The notes under the pieces: generated by a model
Database searches by the model: none
What the model was told of the DNA's origin: nothing
What the model saw: the letters and a program-made list of their open reading frames with translations, nothing else
Shown here: piece after piece, positions 8,315 through 17,700 of the stretch
How the letters are laid out: the number at the start of each line of letters is the position of its first letter
How positions within the stretch are numbered: position 1 is the first letter of the stretch
Origin: W0P33-017 sp963640395
Lineage (GTDB): Bacteria; Bacillota; Clostridia; Lachnospirales; Lachnospiraceae
Assembly: GCA_963640395.1 (NCBI GenBank)
Contig: CAVHZH010000035.1
Coordinates: 1 to 19,847, forward strand
Reading direction: 5' to 3'
DNA: 19,847 bases
Made by a program: the position numbers and the translations under genes

Positions 8315-9760
8315 TTATGCCTCCTCAATGCTTTTCTTGCTGTAGCCAACGACCATCTTGGATGAGCCGCCGTTTTTGGTGATCTCTAACTGGGAGATAC
8401 CAAGCTCGCGGGAGAGGATCTCCATCGTCCGCGGAGAACAGAAGCCTGCCTGACATCTACCCATTCCTGCACGTGTTCTGCGCTTTACGCCATCGAGTGA
8501 TTTCGCGCCCAACGGACGGTGGATGGCATCCATGATCTCGCCCTCGGTGATCATTTCACACCGGCAGATGATATTGCCGTAGGCGGGCTGCTCACGGATC
8601 AGTTTTTCATAGTCTGCCTCAGAGAGTGATTTGGGATCGAGGATACCCTTGCGTGTGCCGTTAAAATCAGGGTTCTCATCAGGCTGTAGCAGACCGGCAA
8701 CGATACCAGCCACCTTGATACCGATCGCGGGAGCACTGGTGAGTCCCGGGGACTCAATACCTGCTGCATCTACAAAAAACGGTGCATCCTCGAGCTCCTT
8801 GATCATAAATTCATGGTGATCTTCATGGGCGCGGTTGCCGGAAAATGAGGTAATGACCTGACGGATGGGCACTGTCGGTACGGATCTGGCAGCGGCTGAG
8901 ATCACGTGTGCGAGACCCTGTGCGGTCGTGTTGGTAGCTTCGCGGTCATCGTGGTCGTCTGCGGTCGGTCCGATCAGTGTATTTCCATGAACGGTAGGAG
9001 TGACGAGGATTCCCTTGCCATATTTGCCGGGGAGCTGGAAGATCGTGTTGCTGACGAGCCCGCCGGTAGTCTTGTCTAACAGACAGTATTCACCGCGCCG
9101 GGGCGTGATGTGGATCTTGTTTTCGCTCACCATATTGTGAAAAATGTCTGCATTGACACCTGCGGCATTGACAACGACCTTTGTGAGAATATCACCGTTG
9201 TTCGTAGCGAGCAGCCAGCCCTTGTCCGTCTTTGTGATCTTACGGACAGCAGTGTTGAAACGGAATTCGACACCGTTAGTATAAGCGTTTTCAGCCATCG
9301 CGATGTTCAGTCCGAACGGACAGACGATCCCACCGGTCGGGCAGTAGATCGCTGCGATCGCCTCATCAGAGAGGTTTGGCTCCATCTCGTGAAGCTCCTC
9401 TTTTTCGATGATCCGGCAGCCCGGAACACCGTTTTTTTCAGCGTGTACATATAATGCCTCGAGATTCGGACGATCCTCCTCGCAGAAGCATAAAATCAGG
9501 GAACCGTTTCGCTTGAAGGAGAAGTCCAGCTCCTTGGACAGCGGCTCCATGAGCTCGTTTCCCTTGACATTCAATTCTGCCATCAGCGTGCCGGGCGCAC
9601 AATCGATACCGGAATGGACGATCGCACTGTTTGCCTTTGATGTGCCTGCGCAGACATCCTCCTCCTTGTCTACCACACAGATGTTTAATTTGTAACGGGA
9701 TAATTCCCGCGCACTGGCGCTTCCGGTCACGCCTGCGCCGATAATTACTACGTCATACAT
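8315..9760 (-). CDS. Glycerol-3-phosphate dehydrogenase-like flavoprotein with BFD-type [2Fe-2S] domain
   Basis: The 481-residue protein begins with an FAD-binding IIGAGVTGSASARELSRY motif and a DAO-type fold related to GlpA/GlpD (SGIDCAPGTLMAELNVKGN, TPRRGEYCLLDK, PTVHGNTLIGPTADD). Near the C terminus C399, C401, C436 and C441 (CRC, then CQAGFC) match the spacing of the BFD-like [2Fe-2S] domain, as in anaerobic GlpA. It lies 74 bases downstream of glycerol kinase, so glycerol-3-phosphate is the likely substrate and dihydroxyacetone phosphate the product. The AGGAG ribosome site precedes the ATG. Some relatives act on 2-hydroxyglutarate and similar compounds, but the operon argues for glycerol-3-phosphate. 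Confidence 0.85.
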   Translation of the reverse strand: MYDVVIIGAGVTGSASARELSRYKLNICVVDKEEDVCAGTSKANSAIVHSGIDCAPGTLMAELNVKGNELMEPLSKELDFSFKRNGSLILCFCEEDRPNLEALYVHAEKNGVPGCRIIEKEELHEMEPNLSDEAIAAIYCPTGGIVCPFGLNIAMAENAYTNGVEFRFNTAVRKITKTDKGWLLATNNGDILTKVVVNAAGVNADIFHNMVSENKIHITPRRGEYCLLDKTTGGLVSNTIFQLPGKYGKGILVTPTVHGNTLIGPTADDHDDREATNTTAQGLAHVISAAARSVPTVPIRQVITSFSGNRAHEDHHEFMIKELEDAPFFVDAAGIESPGLTSAPAIGIKVAGIVAGLLQPDENPDFNGTRKGILDPKSLSEADYEKLIREQPAYGNIICRCEMITEGEIMDAIHRPLGAKSLDGVKRRTRAGMGRCQAGFCSPRTMEILSRELGISQLEITKNGGSSKMVVGYSKKSIEEA

Positions 9761-9790
9761 AAATTTTCTCCTGTCAATATAGATTTAACC

Positions 9791-9817
9791 GTAACTGTTC
9801 AGTACCCGCACAGTTAC
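9791..9817 (-). promoter_or_regulatory. Inverted repeat between glpK and the flavoprotein gene
   Basis: GTAACTGT (9791-9798) and ACAGTTAC (9810-9817) pair perfectly over 8 bases around an 11-base loop, 31 bases upstream of the flavoprotein start. There is no U-tract. In the transcript it could adjust the kinase/dehydrogenase ratio by RNA processing or stability. As DNA it could be an operator. Confidence 0.45.
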
Positions 9818-9834
9818 ATTCAATCAGCATTTCC

Positions 9835-11331
9835 TTAGTCTTCTTTTGCCCAGTTGAAAGAGTAGGTAACAGCCTTTTTCCACATTTTTACCTTCTTTGC
9901 TGCATCGTCGGAAGAGATCTCCGGTGTAAATGTACGGTCGATTGCCCAGTTTTTGATGACATCCTCCTTGCTCTCCCAGTAGCCGACTGCCAGTCCGGCC
10001 AGATAAGCAGCGCCCATAGCGGTTGTTTCTACACATACCGGACGGTTGACCGGAGCCTGAATGATGTCTGACTGCATCTGCATCAGCAGGTTATTCGCAG
10101 AAGCACCGCCGTCTACCTTTAAGGCTGCCAGATCGATGCCGGAGTCAGCCTTCATCGCCTGAAGGACATCGTTTACCTGATATGCCAGTGATTCGAGTGT
10201 CGCACGGATGATGTGATATTTATTGACACCACGGGTCAGACCTACGATCGTGCCTCTTGCATACTGATCCCAGTAAGGAGCGCCGAGACCGGTGAAAGCG
10301 GGTACAACGTAGCAGCCATTGGTATCCTTGACCTTGCGTGCCATGTACTCGGAATCCGGAGCGGAGTCGATAAATCTCAGCTCATCACGCAGCCACTGGA
10401 TGGAAGCACCTGCTACGAAAATAGAACCCTCTAATGCGTAGTTGACTTTTCCGTCAAGTCCCCATGCGATAGTAGTTACCAGACCGTTTTTCGAGAATAC
10501 GGGCTTTTCTCCGGTATTCATCAGCAGGAAGCAGCCGGTTCCGTAGGTGTTCTTTGCCTCGCCCTCTGTGAAACAGGTCTGTCCAAACAGGGCAGCCTGC
10601 TGATCACCGGCAGCACCCGCGATCGGGATCGGACCACCGAAAAATTCAGGATTTGCATTGCCGTATACGCAGCTCGAAGGCTTCGGTGTCGGCAGCATGC
10701 TCTTTGGAATATCCAACTCTGCAAGGATCTCATCATCCCACTCTAAGGTGTTGATGTTAAATAACATGGTTCTCGCAGCATTGGAATAATCGGTTACATG
10801 AACGGTGCCCTTGGTCAGCTTCCAGATCAGCCATGTCTCAACGGTACCGAATAATAATTCACCCTTCTTGGCTCGCTCACGTACCCCCTCTACGTTGTCG
10901 AGAATCCATTTTACTTTGGAACCGGAGAAGTAAGCATCAATGACAAGACCGGTCTTTGAACGGAAAGTGTCTGTCAATCCTTTTTCCTTTAATGAATCGC
11001 AATACCCGGAAGTTCTGCGGCACTGCCATACGATTGCGTGGTATACAGGCTCACCGGTGTTTTTATCCCATACGATCGTGGTCTCGCGCTGGTTGGTGAT
11101 ACCGATCGCTGCGATGTCTGCTGCGCTGGCATTTACATTTGCCATAGCAGCCTTTGCAACCTCTAACTGGGTAGACCAGATCTCGTCTGCGTCATGCTCC
11201 ACCCAGCCCGGCTTCGGGAAATACTGTGTAAACTCTTTCTGGGCGGCACTGCACATTTCACCCTTTTCGTTAAAAAGAATACAACGGTTGCTGGTGGTTC
11301 CGGCATCCAATGCCATAACGTATTTTGCCAT
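9835..11331 (-). CDS. glpK: Glycerol kinase
   Basis: The 498-residue protein is full length for GlpK. It starts MAKYVMALDAGTTSNRCILF, with the ATP-phosphate DAGTTS motif. It then has GWVEHDADEIW, the GITNQRETTIVWDKNTGEP region and the PIAGAAGDQQAALFGQ stretch of the FGGY signature, followed by NTYGTGCFLLMNTG. It phosphorylates glycerol to glycerol-3-phosphate in the cytosol. The ATG at 11331 is preferred over an in-frame ATG at 11349 because a GGAAGGGG ribosome site lies between them at the right distance. It is first in a four-gene operon with two flavoproteins and DUF1667. No glycerol facilitator gene is present in the window, so uptake is encoded elsewhere. Confidence 0.97.
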   Translation of the reverse strand: MAKYVMALDAGTTSNRCILFNEKGEMCSAAQKEFTQYFPKPGWVEHDADEIWSTQLEVAKAAMANVNASAADIAAIGITNQRETTIVWDKNTGEPVYHAIVWQCRRTSGYCDSLKEKGLTDTFRSKTGLVIDAYFSGSKVKWILDNVEGVRERAKKGELLFGTVETWLIWKLTKGTVHVTDYSNAARTMLFNINTLEWDDEILAELDIPKSMLPTPKPSSCVYGNANPEFFGGPIPIAGAAGDQQAALFGQTCFTEGEAKNTYGTGCFLLMNTGEKPVFSKNGLVTTIAWGLDGKVNYALEGSIFVAGASIQWLRDELRFIDSAPDSEYMARKVKDTNGCYVVPAFTGLGAPYWDQYARGTIVGLTRGVNKYHIIRATLESLAYQVNDVLQAMKADSGIDLAALKVDGGASANNLLMQMQSDIIQAPVNRPVCVETTAMGAAYLAGLAVGYWESKEDVIKNWAIDRTFTPEISSDDAAKKVKMWKKAVTYSFNWAKED

Positions 11332-11372
11332 AATAATTACCCCTTCCATTTGTCTGTTTTTCAGATACTTTT

Positions 11373-11401
11373 AGTGTAACGGTTTTCGCTGTTGGAGTCC
11401 A
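11373..11401 (-). promoter_or_regulatory. Candidate glpK promoter with weak cre-like sequence
   Basis: On the minus strand, TGGACT (11401-11396), a 17-nt spacer, then TACACT (11378-11373). Transcription would start about 35 nt before the glpK ATG. The spacer and -10 contain CGAAAACCGTTACA, a partial match to the CcpA cre consensus, which would fit carbon repression of glycerol use. The match is weak and is not proof. Confidence 0.4.
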
Positions 11402-11427
11402 TAGACAAAAACAGATGATTGTACAAA

Positions 11428-11459
11428 GGATTGTGGGAGTGCGAAGCACGAAACAATCC
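11428..11459. repeat. Hairpin upstream of glpK
   Basis: GGATTGT (11428-11434) pairs with ACAATCC (11453-11459), and inside it GTGC (11439-11442) pairs with GCAC (11446-11449) around GAA. It lacks a T-tract. It lies upstream of the glpK promoter, so it is a DNA inverted repeat for that gene, or the end of an unseen transcript. Confidence 0.5.
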
Positions 11460-11510
11460 GTGTAAAAAGTGACAAAAGAAAGGCGCTGTCACATTGGAAC
11501 AAATCGGTGA

Positions 11511-11538
11511 TTGAAAATGGGGTAGAGTATGGTATAAT
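11511..11538 (+). promoter_or_regulatory. Strong plus-strand promoter opening the structured region
   Basis: TTGAAA (11511-11516), a 16-nt spacer and a perfect TATAAT (11533-11538) preceded by TGG, an extended -10. Transcription would start near 11545, far from any start codon. The first credible one is at 12105, so the transcript is either a non-coding RNA through element B or a leader of about 560 nt for the small protein and helicase genes. Confidence 0.6.
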
Positions 11539-11569
11539 GAGCGTAAGCAATGAGCAGTGTCAGTCGAGA

Positions 11570-11610
11570 ATATGCAGTTCGATCATGCTTGCATGGTAAG
11601 AACTGCATAT
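11570..11610 (+). repeat. Strong hairpin near the 5' end of the predicted transcript
   Basis: ATATGCAGTTC (11570-11580) and GAACTGCATAT (11600-11610) pair perfectly over 11 bases. The 19-base interior contains the small palindrome CATGCTTGCATG. It begins about 25 nt after the predicted start point. No U-tract follows, so it is not a terminator. Confidence 0.7.
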
Positions 11611-11623
11611 ATCGAGAGTGATA

Positions 11624-11670
11624 GGGCGAATGCCCGGACATCGAGGAAAATCGAAGATTTTTCGAGATGT
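11624..11670 (+). repeat. Two consecutive hairpins before element B
   Basis: GGGC (11624-11627) pairs with GCCC (11632-11635) around GAAT. Directly after it, ACATC (11638-11642) pairs with GATGT (11666-11670), and AAAATC (11647-11652) pairs with GATTTT (11656-11661) around a GAA loop. The second hairpin overlaps the left 32-bp direct repeat. Confidence 0.55.
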
Positions 11671-11674
11671 ACTG
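11643..11674 (+). repeat. Left 32-bp direct repeat flanking element B
   Basis: This 32-base sequence recurs at 12049-12080 with 30 identities, including a 20-base exact run (ATCGAAGATTTTTCGAGATG). It ends exactly where the palindrome of element B begins. Confidence 0.8.
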
Positions 11675-11880
11675 CGATATTTTTCGTGCACGAGATGACT
11701 TGGCGGCGGTCACACCAGCATCCCGATCAGGCTGCTCCAATTGCCCGGCGGTGTCTCGCTTTGTTTTGTCAAGTACCGCTGGCTTTGTTTACAAGCTCGC
11801 ACTTCGCCGGACAACCGTCGCACCTGACGGGAACTGCTGCACCCGCCGCCATATGTTATGCAGCGCAAAAGTATTCATCG
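11675..11880. repeat. Long imperfect palindrome of element B
   Basis: The arms pair around a centre near 11777: 11701-11709 with 11843-11851 (9 bp, GC-rich), 11716-11720 with 11835-11839, 11722-11725 with 11828-11831, 11727-11731 with 11823-11827, 11733-11735 with 11820-11822, 11741-11743 with 11812-11814, 11745-11750 with 11805-11810, 11751-11753 with 11800-11802 and 11758-11761 with 11793-11796. A weaker base joins 11675-11690 to 11859-11880. Position and size parallel the palindrome at 13-202, while most arm bases differ. Confidence 0.65.
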
Positions 11881-11896
11881 TGTAGAGCGGCATGTG

Positions 11897-12006
11897 ATAT
11901 TTTCGCGCTGCCGTTCACGAAATATTCATAACGTGGATAGGGAATACATGTGCGCGCATGACCAAAAACATAACGTATGGCTGGTGTGACCGTCGCCAGC
12001 CAATAC
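11897..12006 (+). repeat. Conserved core of element B with terminal hairpin
   Basis: It matches 233-345 through exact blocks at 11897-11910 (14 nt), 11925-11945 (21 nt) and 11956-11974 (19 nt). It ends in TGGCTGGTG (11978-11986) paired with CGCCAGCCA (11994-12002), nine pairs with one G/T wobble around a 7-nt loop, followed by AATACATT as in element A. Bases 11980-11997 are also complementary at 17 of 18 positions to 11702-11719, and 11969-11981 at 12 of 13 to 11848-11860. Confidence 0.7.
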
Positions 12007-12014
12007 ATTATAAA

Positions 12015-12044
12015 TTGCAGAATAATTTTGCAAATGCATAATAT
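12015..12044 (+). promoter_or_regulatory. Weak candidate promoter of the small protein and helicase genes
   Basis: TTGCAG (12015-12020), 18 nt, then TAATAT (12039-12044), just after the element B core. It takes the same place relative to the core as the candidate promoter at 349-377 does in element A. The match is weak. Confidence 0.25.
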
Positions 12045-12048
12045 AAAT

Positions 12049-12080
12049 GAGGAACATCGAAGATTTTTCGAGATGCACTG
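12049..12080 (+). repeat. Right 32-bp direct repeat flanking element B
   Basis: This is the second copy of 11643-11674, differing at two positions (A to C at base 7 and T to C at base 28). With the first copy it brackets 374 bases that consist of the palindrome, the core and a short AT-rich tail. No equivalent follows element A. Confidence 0.8.
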
Positions 12081-12104
12081 TTTCCGGATACGGAGGTATG
12101 TGGT

Positions 12105-12290
12105 ATGGATGACAGGTATGAGAACAATCAGGTAAAAAAGAACAACAGGAGCGAACAGGCGCAGGGACAGCCGACACGCTGGTACTGTGACACGGATTGC
12201 CGTGCGGCGAACCGTCCGTGCCGGGGCGAGAGCGGGAAAGACCCCACAGCGAAAAATCTCTGTCCTTATTACGAAGATATGCTGTTTTGA
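12105..12290 (+). CDS. Small Cys-containing protein upstream of the helicase
   Basis: The 61-residue product is not one I recognise. A textbook GGAGG (12092-12096) sits eight bases before its ATG, which is the main support for it. The first half is polar (MDDRYENNQVKKNNRSEQ). The second half holds C28, C32, C39 and C53 in WYCDTDCRAANRPC and NLCPYYEDMLF, which could bind a metal. There is no signal or membrane segment. The stop is eight bases before the helicase ATG, which has no ribosome site of its own, so the two are probably translationally coupled. A role as helicase partner, or simply as a coupling leader peptide, is possible. Confidence 0.6.
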   Translation: MDDRYENNQVKKNNRSEQAQGQPTRWYCDTDCRAANRPCRGESGKDPTAKNLCPYYEDMLF

Positions 12291-12298
12291 ATTGGTGT

Positions 12299-14719
12299 AT
12301 GGATAATCAGACAAACGCAGAAAAACAAAAAAACATACAGCAGACACAGACACTCCAGCAGGTGCGTATTTCGGTGCGCAGCCTGGTGGAGTTTTTGATG
12401 CGCTCAGGGGACATCGACAACCGGATCAGCCGCGGGCTGCAGCTCAAAGCGATGCAGGAGGGCACGCGCATCCATAAAAAGCTGCAGCGTGCGATGGGAA
12501 GCTCGTATCAGGCGGAGGTTCCGCTGAAGCTCGAGGTAGGAACGGAACGGTATGTGCTGACCATCGAGGGGCGTGCAGACGGCATCTTCGAGCGGGACGG
12601 CGTGATCTGCATCGATGAGATCAAGGGCGTTTACCGCGATGTGGACGAGCTGGAGGCTCCGGTCCCGGTGCATCTGGCACAGGCAAAATGCTATGCCTAC
12701 ATCCATGCCTTGCAGCAAGGGCTTGACTCGGTCGGAGTGCAGATGACCTACTGCGATCTCGATACCGAGCAGGTGCGGCGCTTTTATGAGGATTATGCAT
12801 TTGCAGAACTGGGGATATGGTTTGATGCGCTCATGGCGGAATATCAGCGGTGGGTGGATTTTCAGTATGAGTGGCGGCAGACGTCGGTCGCTTCTATTAA
12901 AAAGCTGGAGTTCCCGTTTGACTACCGCCCCGGACAGCGTGAGCTCGTCGCGGATGTGTACCGCACGATCCTGCGGAAAAAGAATCTGTTTATCCAAGCT
13001 CCGACCGGAACCGGAAAAACGGTATCCGTACTGTTCCCGGCAGTGCGCGCGGTCGGGGAGGGGTACGGGGAAAAGATTTTTTATCTGACGGCAAAGACCG
13101 TGACAGCGACCGTGGCGATGGATACGGTCGCACAGTTTGGGGCAGACGGCTACCGTGGAAAGGTCGTACAGATCACCGCGAAAGAAAAATTGTGTAAATG
13201 TGAAAAACCGGAGTGCAACCCGGACGCCTGTCCGTATGCAAAGGGACATTTTGACCGGGTCAATGACGCGGTATTTGACCTGCTCGGGCGGGCGGACTGT
13301 TTTTCGCGCGAGGTGCTTTTAGAGCAGGCAGACCGCTATATGGTGTGTCCGTTTGAGCTGTGTCTGGATGTGTCCACATGGAGCGATGTGATCGTCGGAG
13401 ATTATAACTATGTGTTTGACCCGACGGTATGTCTCAAACGCTTTTTTGCGGAGGGCAATCAGGGCGAGTATCTGTTTCTGGTGGATGAGGCACACAATCT
13501 CGTCGAGCGCGGCAGGCAGATGTATTCCGAGCGCATCGTGAAGGAGGATGTGCTGGCAGTGAAGCGCCTCTTGAAAAATCACAGCAAAAAGGTCACGCGC
13601 GCGCTGGAGCGGGTGAACCAGATCCTGCTCGCCTATAAGCGGGAGTGTGAGGACTATGAGATCTATGACCTGAACACCCATTCCATCAATGATCTGGTGT
13701 TTGCGCTCATGCGGCTCGCGTCCGAGATGGAGCGTTTTTTGCAGCGCCCGCTCACGATCCCACAGCGGGATGAGGTCATGGAATTTTATTTTTCCCTGCG
13801 CAATTTCCTGAGCATCTATGATCTGGTGGATGAGCATTACGTGATCTATTCTTCCATGCAGGAAGACGGGACATTTGCGCTCAAGCTGTACTGCGCAGAC
13901 CCATCCGCGAATCTGCAAAGCTGTCTGGACAAGGCGCGCAGTACGATGTTTTTTTCTGGGACGCTGCTTCCGATCGGCTACTACAGGCGGCTGCTGTCCA
14001 CGGAAATGGAAAACTATGCGGTCTATGCGCACTCGGTATTTACGCCGGATCAGCGGCTGCTTTTTGTCGGAACGGATGTCAGCAGTAAGTACACGAGGCG
14101 CAAGCCGGAGGAATATGTACGGATTGCTTCTTATATAAAGAAGATTTCGCTGGCGAAGAAGGGCAATTATATCGCATTTTTCCCTTCCTATAAAATGATG
14201 CTCGAGGTTGAGCAGTCGTTTGAATATCTCGCGGGTGAAGCGGTGGATATCATCATCCAGCAGCAAAATATGCGTGAACAGCACCGGGAGGAGTTTTTGC
14301 GGGAATTTCAAAAGGTGCGGGAGCACTCGATGGTGGCGTTCTGCGTGATGGGCGGCATTTTCGGCGAGGGCGTGGATCTGCGCGAGGATCAGCTCATCGG
14401 GGCGATCATCATCGGAACCGGTATTCCGCAGATCGGCGGTGAGTCTGAAATTCTGAAAAACTATTTTGATGCGCGGGACGGAAACGGATTTGACTATGTG
14501 TACCGCTTTCCGGGGATGAACAAGGTACAGCAGGCGGCAGGGCGCGTGATACGGACACTCTCGGATGTGGGCGTGATCGCGCTGCTCGACGAGCGCTTTT
14601 TGCAGAGGGACAACCGGCGCCTGTTTCCGCGGGAGTGGGCGGATTGCCGGACGGTCGATCTGGAGCATGTGGACGGATTGCTGGCGGATTTTTGGAAAAC
14701 AAAAGGTTGCAATCTGTGA
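12299..14719 (+). CDS. XPD/DinG-type ATP-dependent DNA helicase with N-terminal nuclease-like domain
   Basis: The 806-residue protein is a superfamily 2 helicase. Residues about 20-190 resemble a PD-(D/E)XK domain (EGTRIHKKLQ, then GRADGIF and IDEIKG). Walker A is APTGTGKT (234-241) and the DEAH box is 396-399. Between them C299, C301, C306, C311, C350 and C355 mark the Fe-S cluster region of XPD/DinG helicases. Late motifs are GGIFGEGVDL and QAAGRVIR. A role in DNA repair or resolution of damaged or structured DNA is expected. The ATG at 12299 is chosen because VRISVRSLVEFLMRSGDIDNR then lies near the N terminus, as expected for the nuclease-like domain; the frame is open from 12197. It depends on coupling to the small upstream gene for translation. 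Confidence 0.88.
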   Translation: MDNQTNAEKQKNIQQTQTLQQVRISVRSLVEFLMRSGDIDNRISRGLQLKAMQEGTRIHKKLQRAMGSSYQAEVPLKLEVGTERYVLTIEGRADGIFERDGVICIDEIKGVYRDVDELEAPVPVHLAQAKCYAYIHALQQGLDSVGVQMTYCDLDTEQVRRFYEDYAFAELGIWFDALMAEYQRWVDFQYEWRQTSVASIKKLEFPFDYRPGQRELVADVYRTILRKKNLFIQAPTGTGKTVSVLFPAVRAVGEGYGEKIFYLTAKTVTATVAMDTVAQFGADGYRGKVVQITAKEKLCKCEKPECNPDACPYAKGHFDRVNDAVFDLLGRADCFSREVLLEQADRYMVCPFELCLDVSTWSDVIVGDYNYVFDPTVCLKRFFAEGNQGEYLFLVDEAHNLVERGRQMYSERIVKEDVLAVKRLLKNHSKKVTRALERVNQILLAYKRECEDYEIYDLNTHSINDLVFALMRLASEMERFLQRPLTIPQRDEVMEFYFSLRNFLSIYDLVDEHYVIYSSMQEDGTFALKLYCADPSANLQSCLDKARSTMFFSGTLLPIGYYRRLLSTEMENYAVYAHSVFTPDQRLLFVGTDVSSKYTRRKPEEYVRIASYIKKISLAKKGNYIAFFPSYKMMLEVEQSFEYLAGEAVDIIIQQQNMREQHREEFLREFQKVREHSMVAFCVMGGIFGEGVDLREDQLIGAIIIGTGIPQIGGESEILKNYFDARDGNGFDYVYRFPGMNKVQQAAGRVIRTLSDVGVIALLDERFLQRDNRRLFPREWADCRTVDLEHVDGLLADFWKTKGCNL

Positions 14720-14735
14720 CGATTCTGATTATTAT
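14707..14735 (+). promoter_or_regulatory. Candidate purL promoter
   Basis: TTGCAA (14707-14712), 17 nt, and TATTAT (14730-14735). The -35 lies in the last codons of the helicase gene. Transcription would start near 14742, giving a leader of about 35 nt with no room for a riboswitch. I see no PurR box. Confidence 0.5.
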
Positions 14736-14776
14736 AGAGGTATCTTTGTAAAACACAGACAAACGGAGGAACAATC

Positions 14777-17700
14777 ATGAGTAATGTGCGTCGCGTATAT
14801 GCGGAGAAAAAGCCTGATTTTGCGGTAGCAGCAAAGGATCTGAAATCGGAGATCAAAAGTTATCTCGGAATCGGGACAGTGACAAACGTGCGGGTGCTGA
14901 TCCGCTATGATATTGAAAACATATCGGATGAGACCTATGAGAAGGCAAAGGTGACTGTATTTTCAGAACCGCCGGTAGATGATCTGTACGAGGAGAGCTT
15001 TGATGCAAAGGGCGCAGCCGTCTTTAGCGTGGAGTATCTGCCCGGACAGTTTGACCAGCGTGCGGATTCAGCCGTCCAGTGCGTGCGGCTGCTGAATGAG
15101 GAGGAGGAGCCGATCATCCGCTCAGCGACCACATATGTGATCGAAGGAGATCTGGATGCAGAGCAGCTTGAGGCGATCAAAAAGCACTGCATCAATCCGG
15201 TAGATTCGAGAGAGACCGGCATGGAGAAGCCGGAAACACTCGTTCAGGATTTCCCGGAGCCGGAGGATGTGAAGATCTTTGACGGCTTCACAGCGATGGC
15301 AGAGCAGGAACTGAAGGAGCTTTACGATTCTTTGAATCTGGCGATGACCTTCAAGGATTTCCTCCATATCCAGAATTATTTTAAAAATGAGGAGCACCGC
15401 GATCCATCCGTGACAGAGGTGCGTGTGCTCGATACCTATTGGTCAGACCACTGCCGTCATACGACATTTTCGACGGAGCTGACTGACGTATCGTTCGGGG
15501 ACGGCTATTACCGTCAGCCGATGGAGGATACTTATAAAGATTATTTAGAGACCCATCAGAAGATGTACGCGGGACGCGACGACAAGTTTGTCTGCCTGAT
15601 GGATCTGGCGTTGATGGCGATGAAGCGTCTGAAAAAAGAGGGCAAGCTGGACGATCAGGAGGAATCCGACGAGATCAACGCATGCTCGATCGTCGTTCCG
15701 GTAGAGATCGACGGCGAGACGCAGGAGTGGCTGGTCAATTTCAAAAATGAGACACACAACCACCCGACCGAGATCGAGCCGTTTGGTGGTGCTGCGACCT
15801 GTCTGGGCGGTGCGATCCGCGATCCGCTGTCAGGACGTACCTATGTTTATCAGGCGATGCGTGTGACCGGTGCAGCCGATCCGACCGGATCGGTCAGGGA
15901 TACGATTCCCGGAAAGCTGCCGCAGAAAAAGCTCGTGCGCGGCGCAGCACAGGGCTACAGCTCTTATGGCAACCAGATCGGACTGGCGACCGGCTATGTA
16001 AAGGAAATCTATCATCCCGGATATGTTGCAAAGCGTATGGAGATCGGTGCAGTCATGGGCGCAGCACCAAAAAGTGCGGTACAGCGTCTGAACTCAGATC
16101 CCGGCGATGTGATCATCCTGCTCGGCGGACGCACCGGCCGTGACGGTATCGGTGGCGCGACTGGATCTTCCAAAGCGCACAATACACAGTCTACCGCAGT
16201 ATGCGGTGCAGAGGTACAAAAGGGTAATGCGCCGACGGAGCGCAAGCTGCAGCGCATGTTCCGCAGACCGGAAGTATCCCATATGATCAAAAAATGTAAC
16301 GATTTCGGTGCAGGCGGTGTGTCTGTAGCGATCGGAGAGCTGGCAGCAGGTCTGCGTGTGAATCTGGATCTTGTGCCGAAAAAATATGCGGGTCTGGACG
16401 GTACAGAGCTTGCGATCTCAGAGTCTCAGGAGCGTATGGCAGTCGTTGTTGCCCCGGAGGACGTTGAGCAGTTCTTAAAATATGCCGCAGAGGAAAATCT
16501 CGAGGCAGTTGAGGTGGCGACCGTGACGAGTGAGCCTCGTCTGGTGCTCACATGGAGAGACAAGGAGATCGTCAATATTTCCCGTGCGTTCCTTGATACG
16601 AACGGTGCGCATCAGGAGACAGCCGTAGCAGTCGATGTTCCGGAGGAATCCGAGAATTTCTTCCATAAATATGAATTGCCCGCAGTCGCAGCGGCTTTGG
16701 AGAGCGGAGATGTGAAGGGCGCATGGACAGAGACATTAAAGGATCTGAATGTATGTTCACAGAAGGGACTCGTGGAGCGCTTTGACGGTTCGATCGGAGC
16801 AGGCAGCGTCTACATGCCTTACGGCGGTCGTTATCAGTTGACCGAGACACAGTCTATGGTAGCAAAGCTGCCGGTATTAGAGGGCAAATGCGATACCGTG
16901 ACGATGATGTCTTACGGCTTTGATCCGTATTTATCGAGCTGGAGCCCGTATCACGGAGCTGCTTATGCAGTTGTAGAATCCCTGTCCCGTATCGTAGCGG
17001 CAGGTGGTGATTATTCTAAGGTACGTTTTACGTTCCAAGAGTATTTCCGCCGTATGAGCGAGGATCCCGCGCGCTGGAGCCAGCCGTTTGCGGCACTGCT
17101 TGGCGCTTATCAGGCACAGATCGCGCTCGGGCTGCCCTCCATCGGAGGAAAGGATTCGATGTCCGGTACATTCAATGAGATCGATGTACCTCCGACACTC
17201 GTATCCTTCGCCGTGGATGTAGCGACCAGGCAGGATGTGATCACACCCGAATTAAAGGAAGCAGGCAACAAGCTAATGTTATTTAAGATGGCGCGCGATG
17301 CTTACGATCTGCCCGATTATGAGCAGGCGATGAAGCTGTACGATACAGTTCATGCGCTGATCGGAAAGCAGGCGGTTGTATCTGCCTACGCACTGGACGG
17401 CAAGGGAATCGCAGCCGCAGTCAGCAAGATGGGCTTTGGAAACAAGCTCGGTGTCACGATCGACAGCGGCGTGTCAAAGGAGACACTGTTTGCCCCTGCA
17501 TTCGGCAGTCTCGTCGCAGAAGTACCGGTAGCGGCAGTCGAGACAGTCAAGGAGGCATTTGCGGCAGCAGGTATCGCGGATGCATGTGCAGTGATCGGCC
17601 GTGTCAATGATACGAAGTCATTTGTCTATGATGAAATGACGCTTGCGATGGACGATGCGATCGCGATCTGGAGCGGCACATTGGAAAAGGTATTCCCGAC

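Larger units (their letters stand above)
11402..12104. other. Gene-free structured intergenic region
   Basis: No reading frame here has both a ribosome site and a recognisable protein pattern. The region holds a hairpin (11428-11459), a short inverted repeat (GTGACA 11469-11474 with TGTCAC 11487-11492), a plus-strand promoter, three further hairpins, the direct repeats and element B, each listed separately. Minus-strand open frames through it are products of the conserved DNA and not credible genes. Confidence 0.7.
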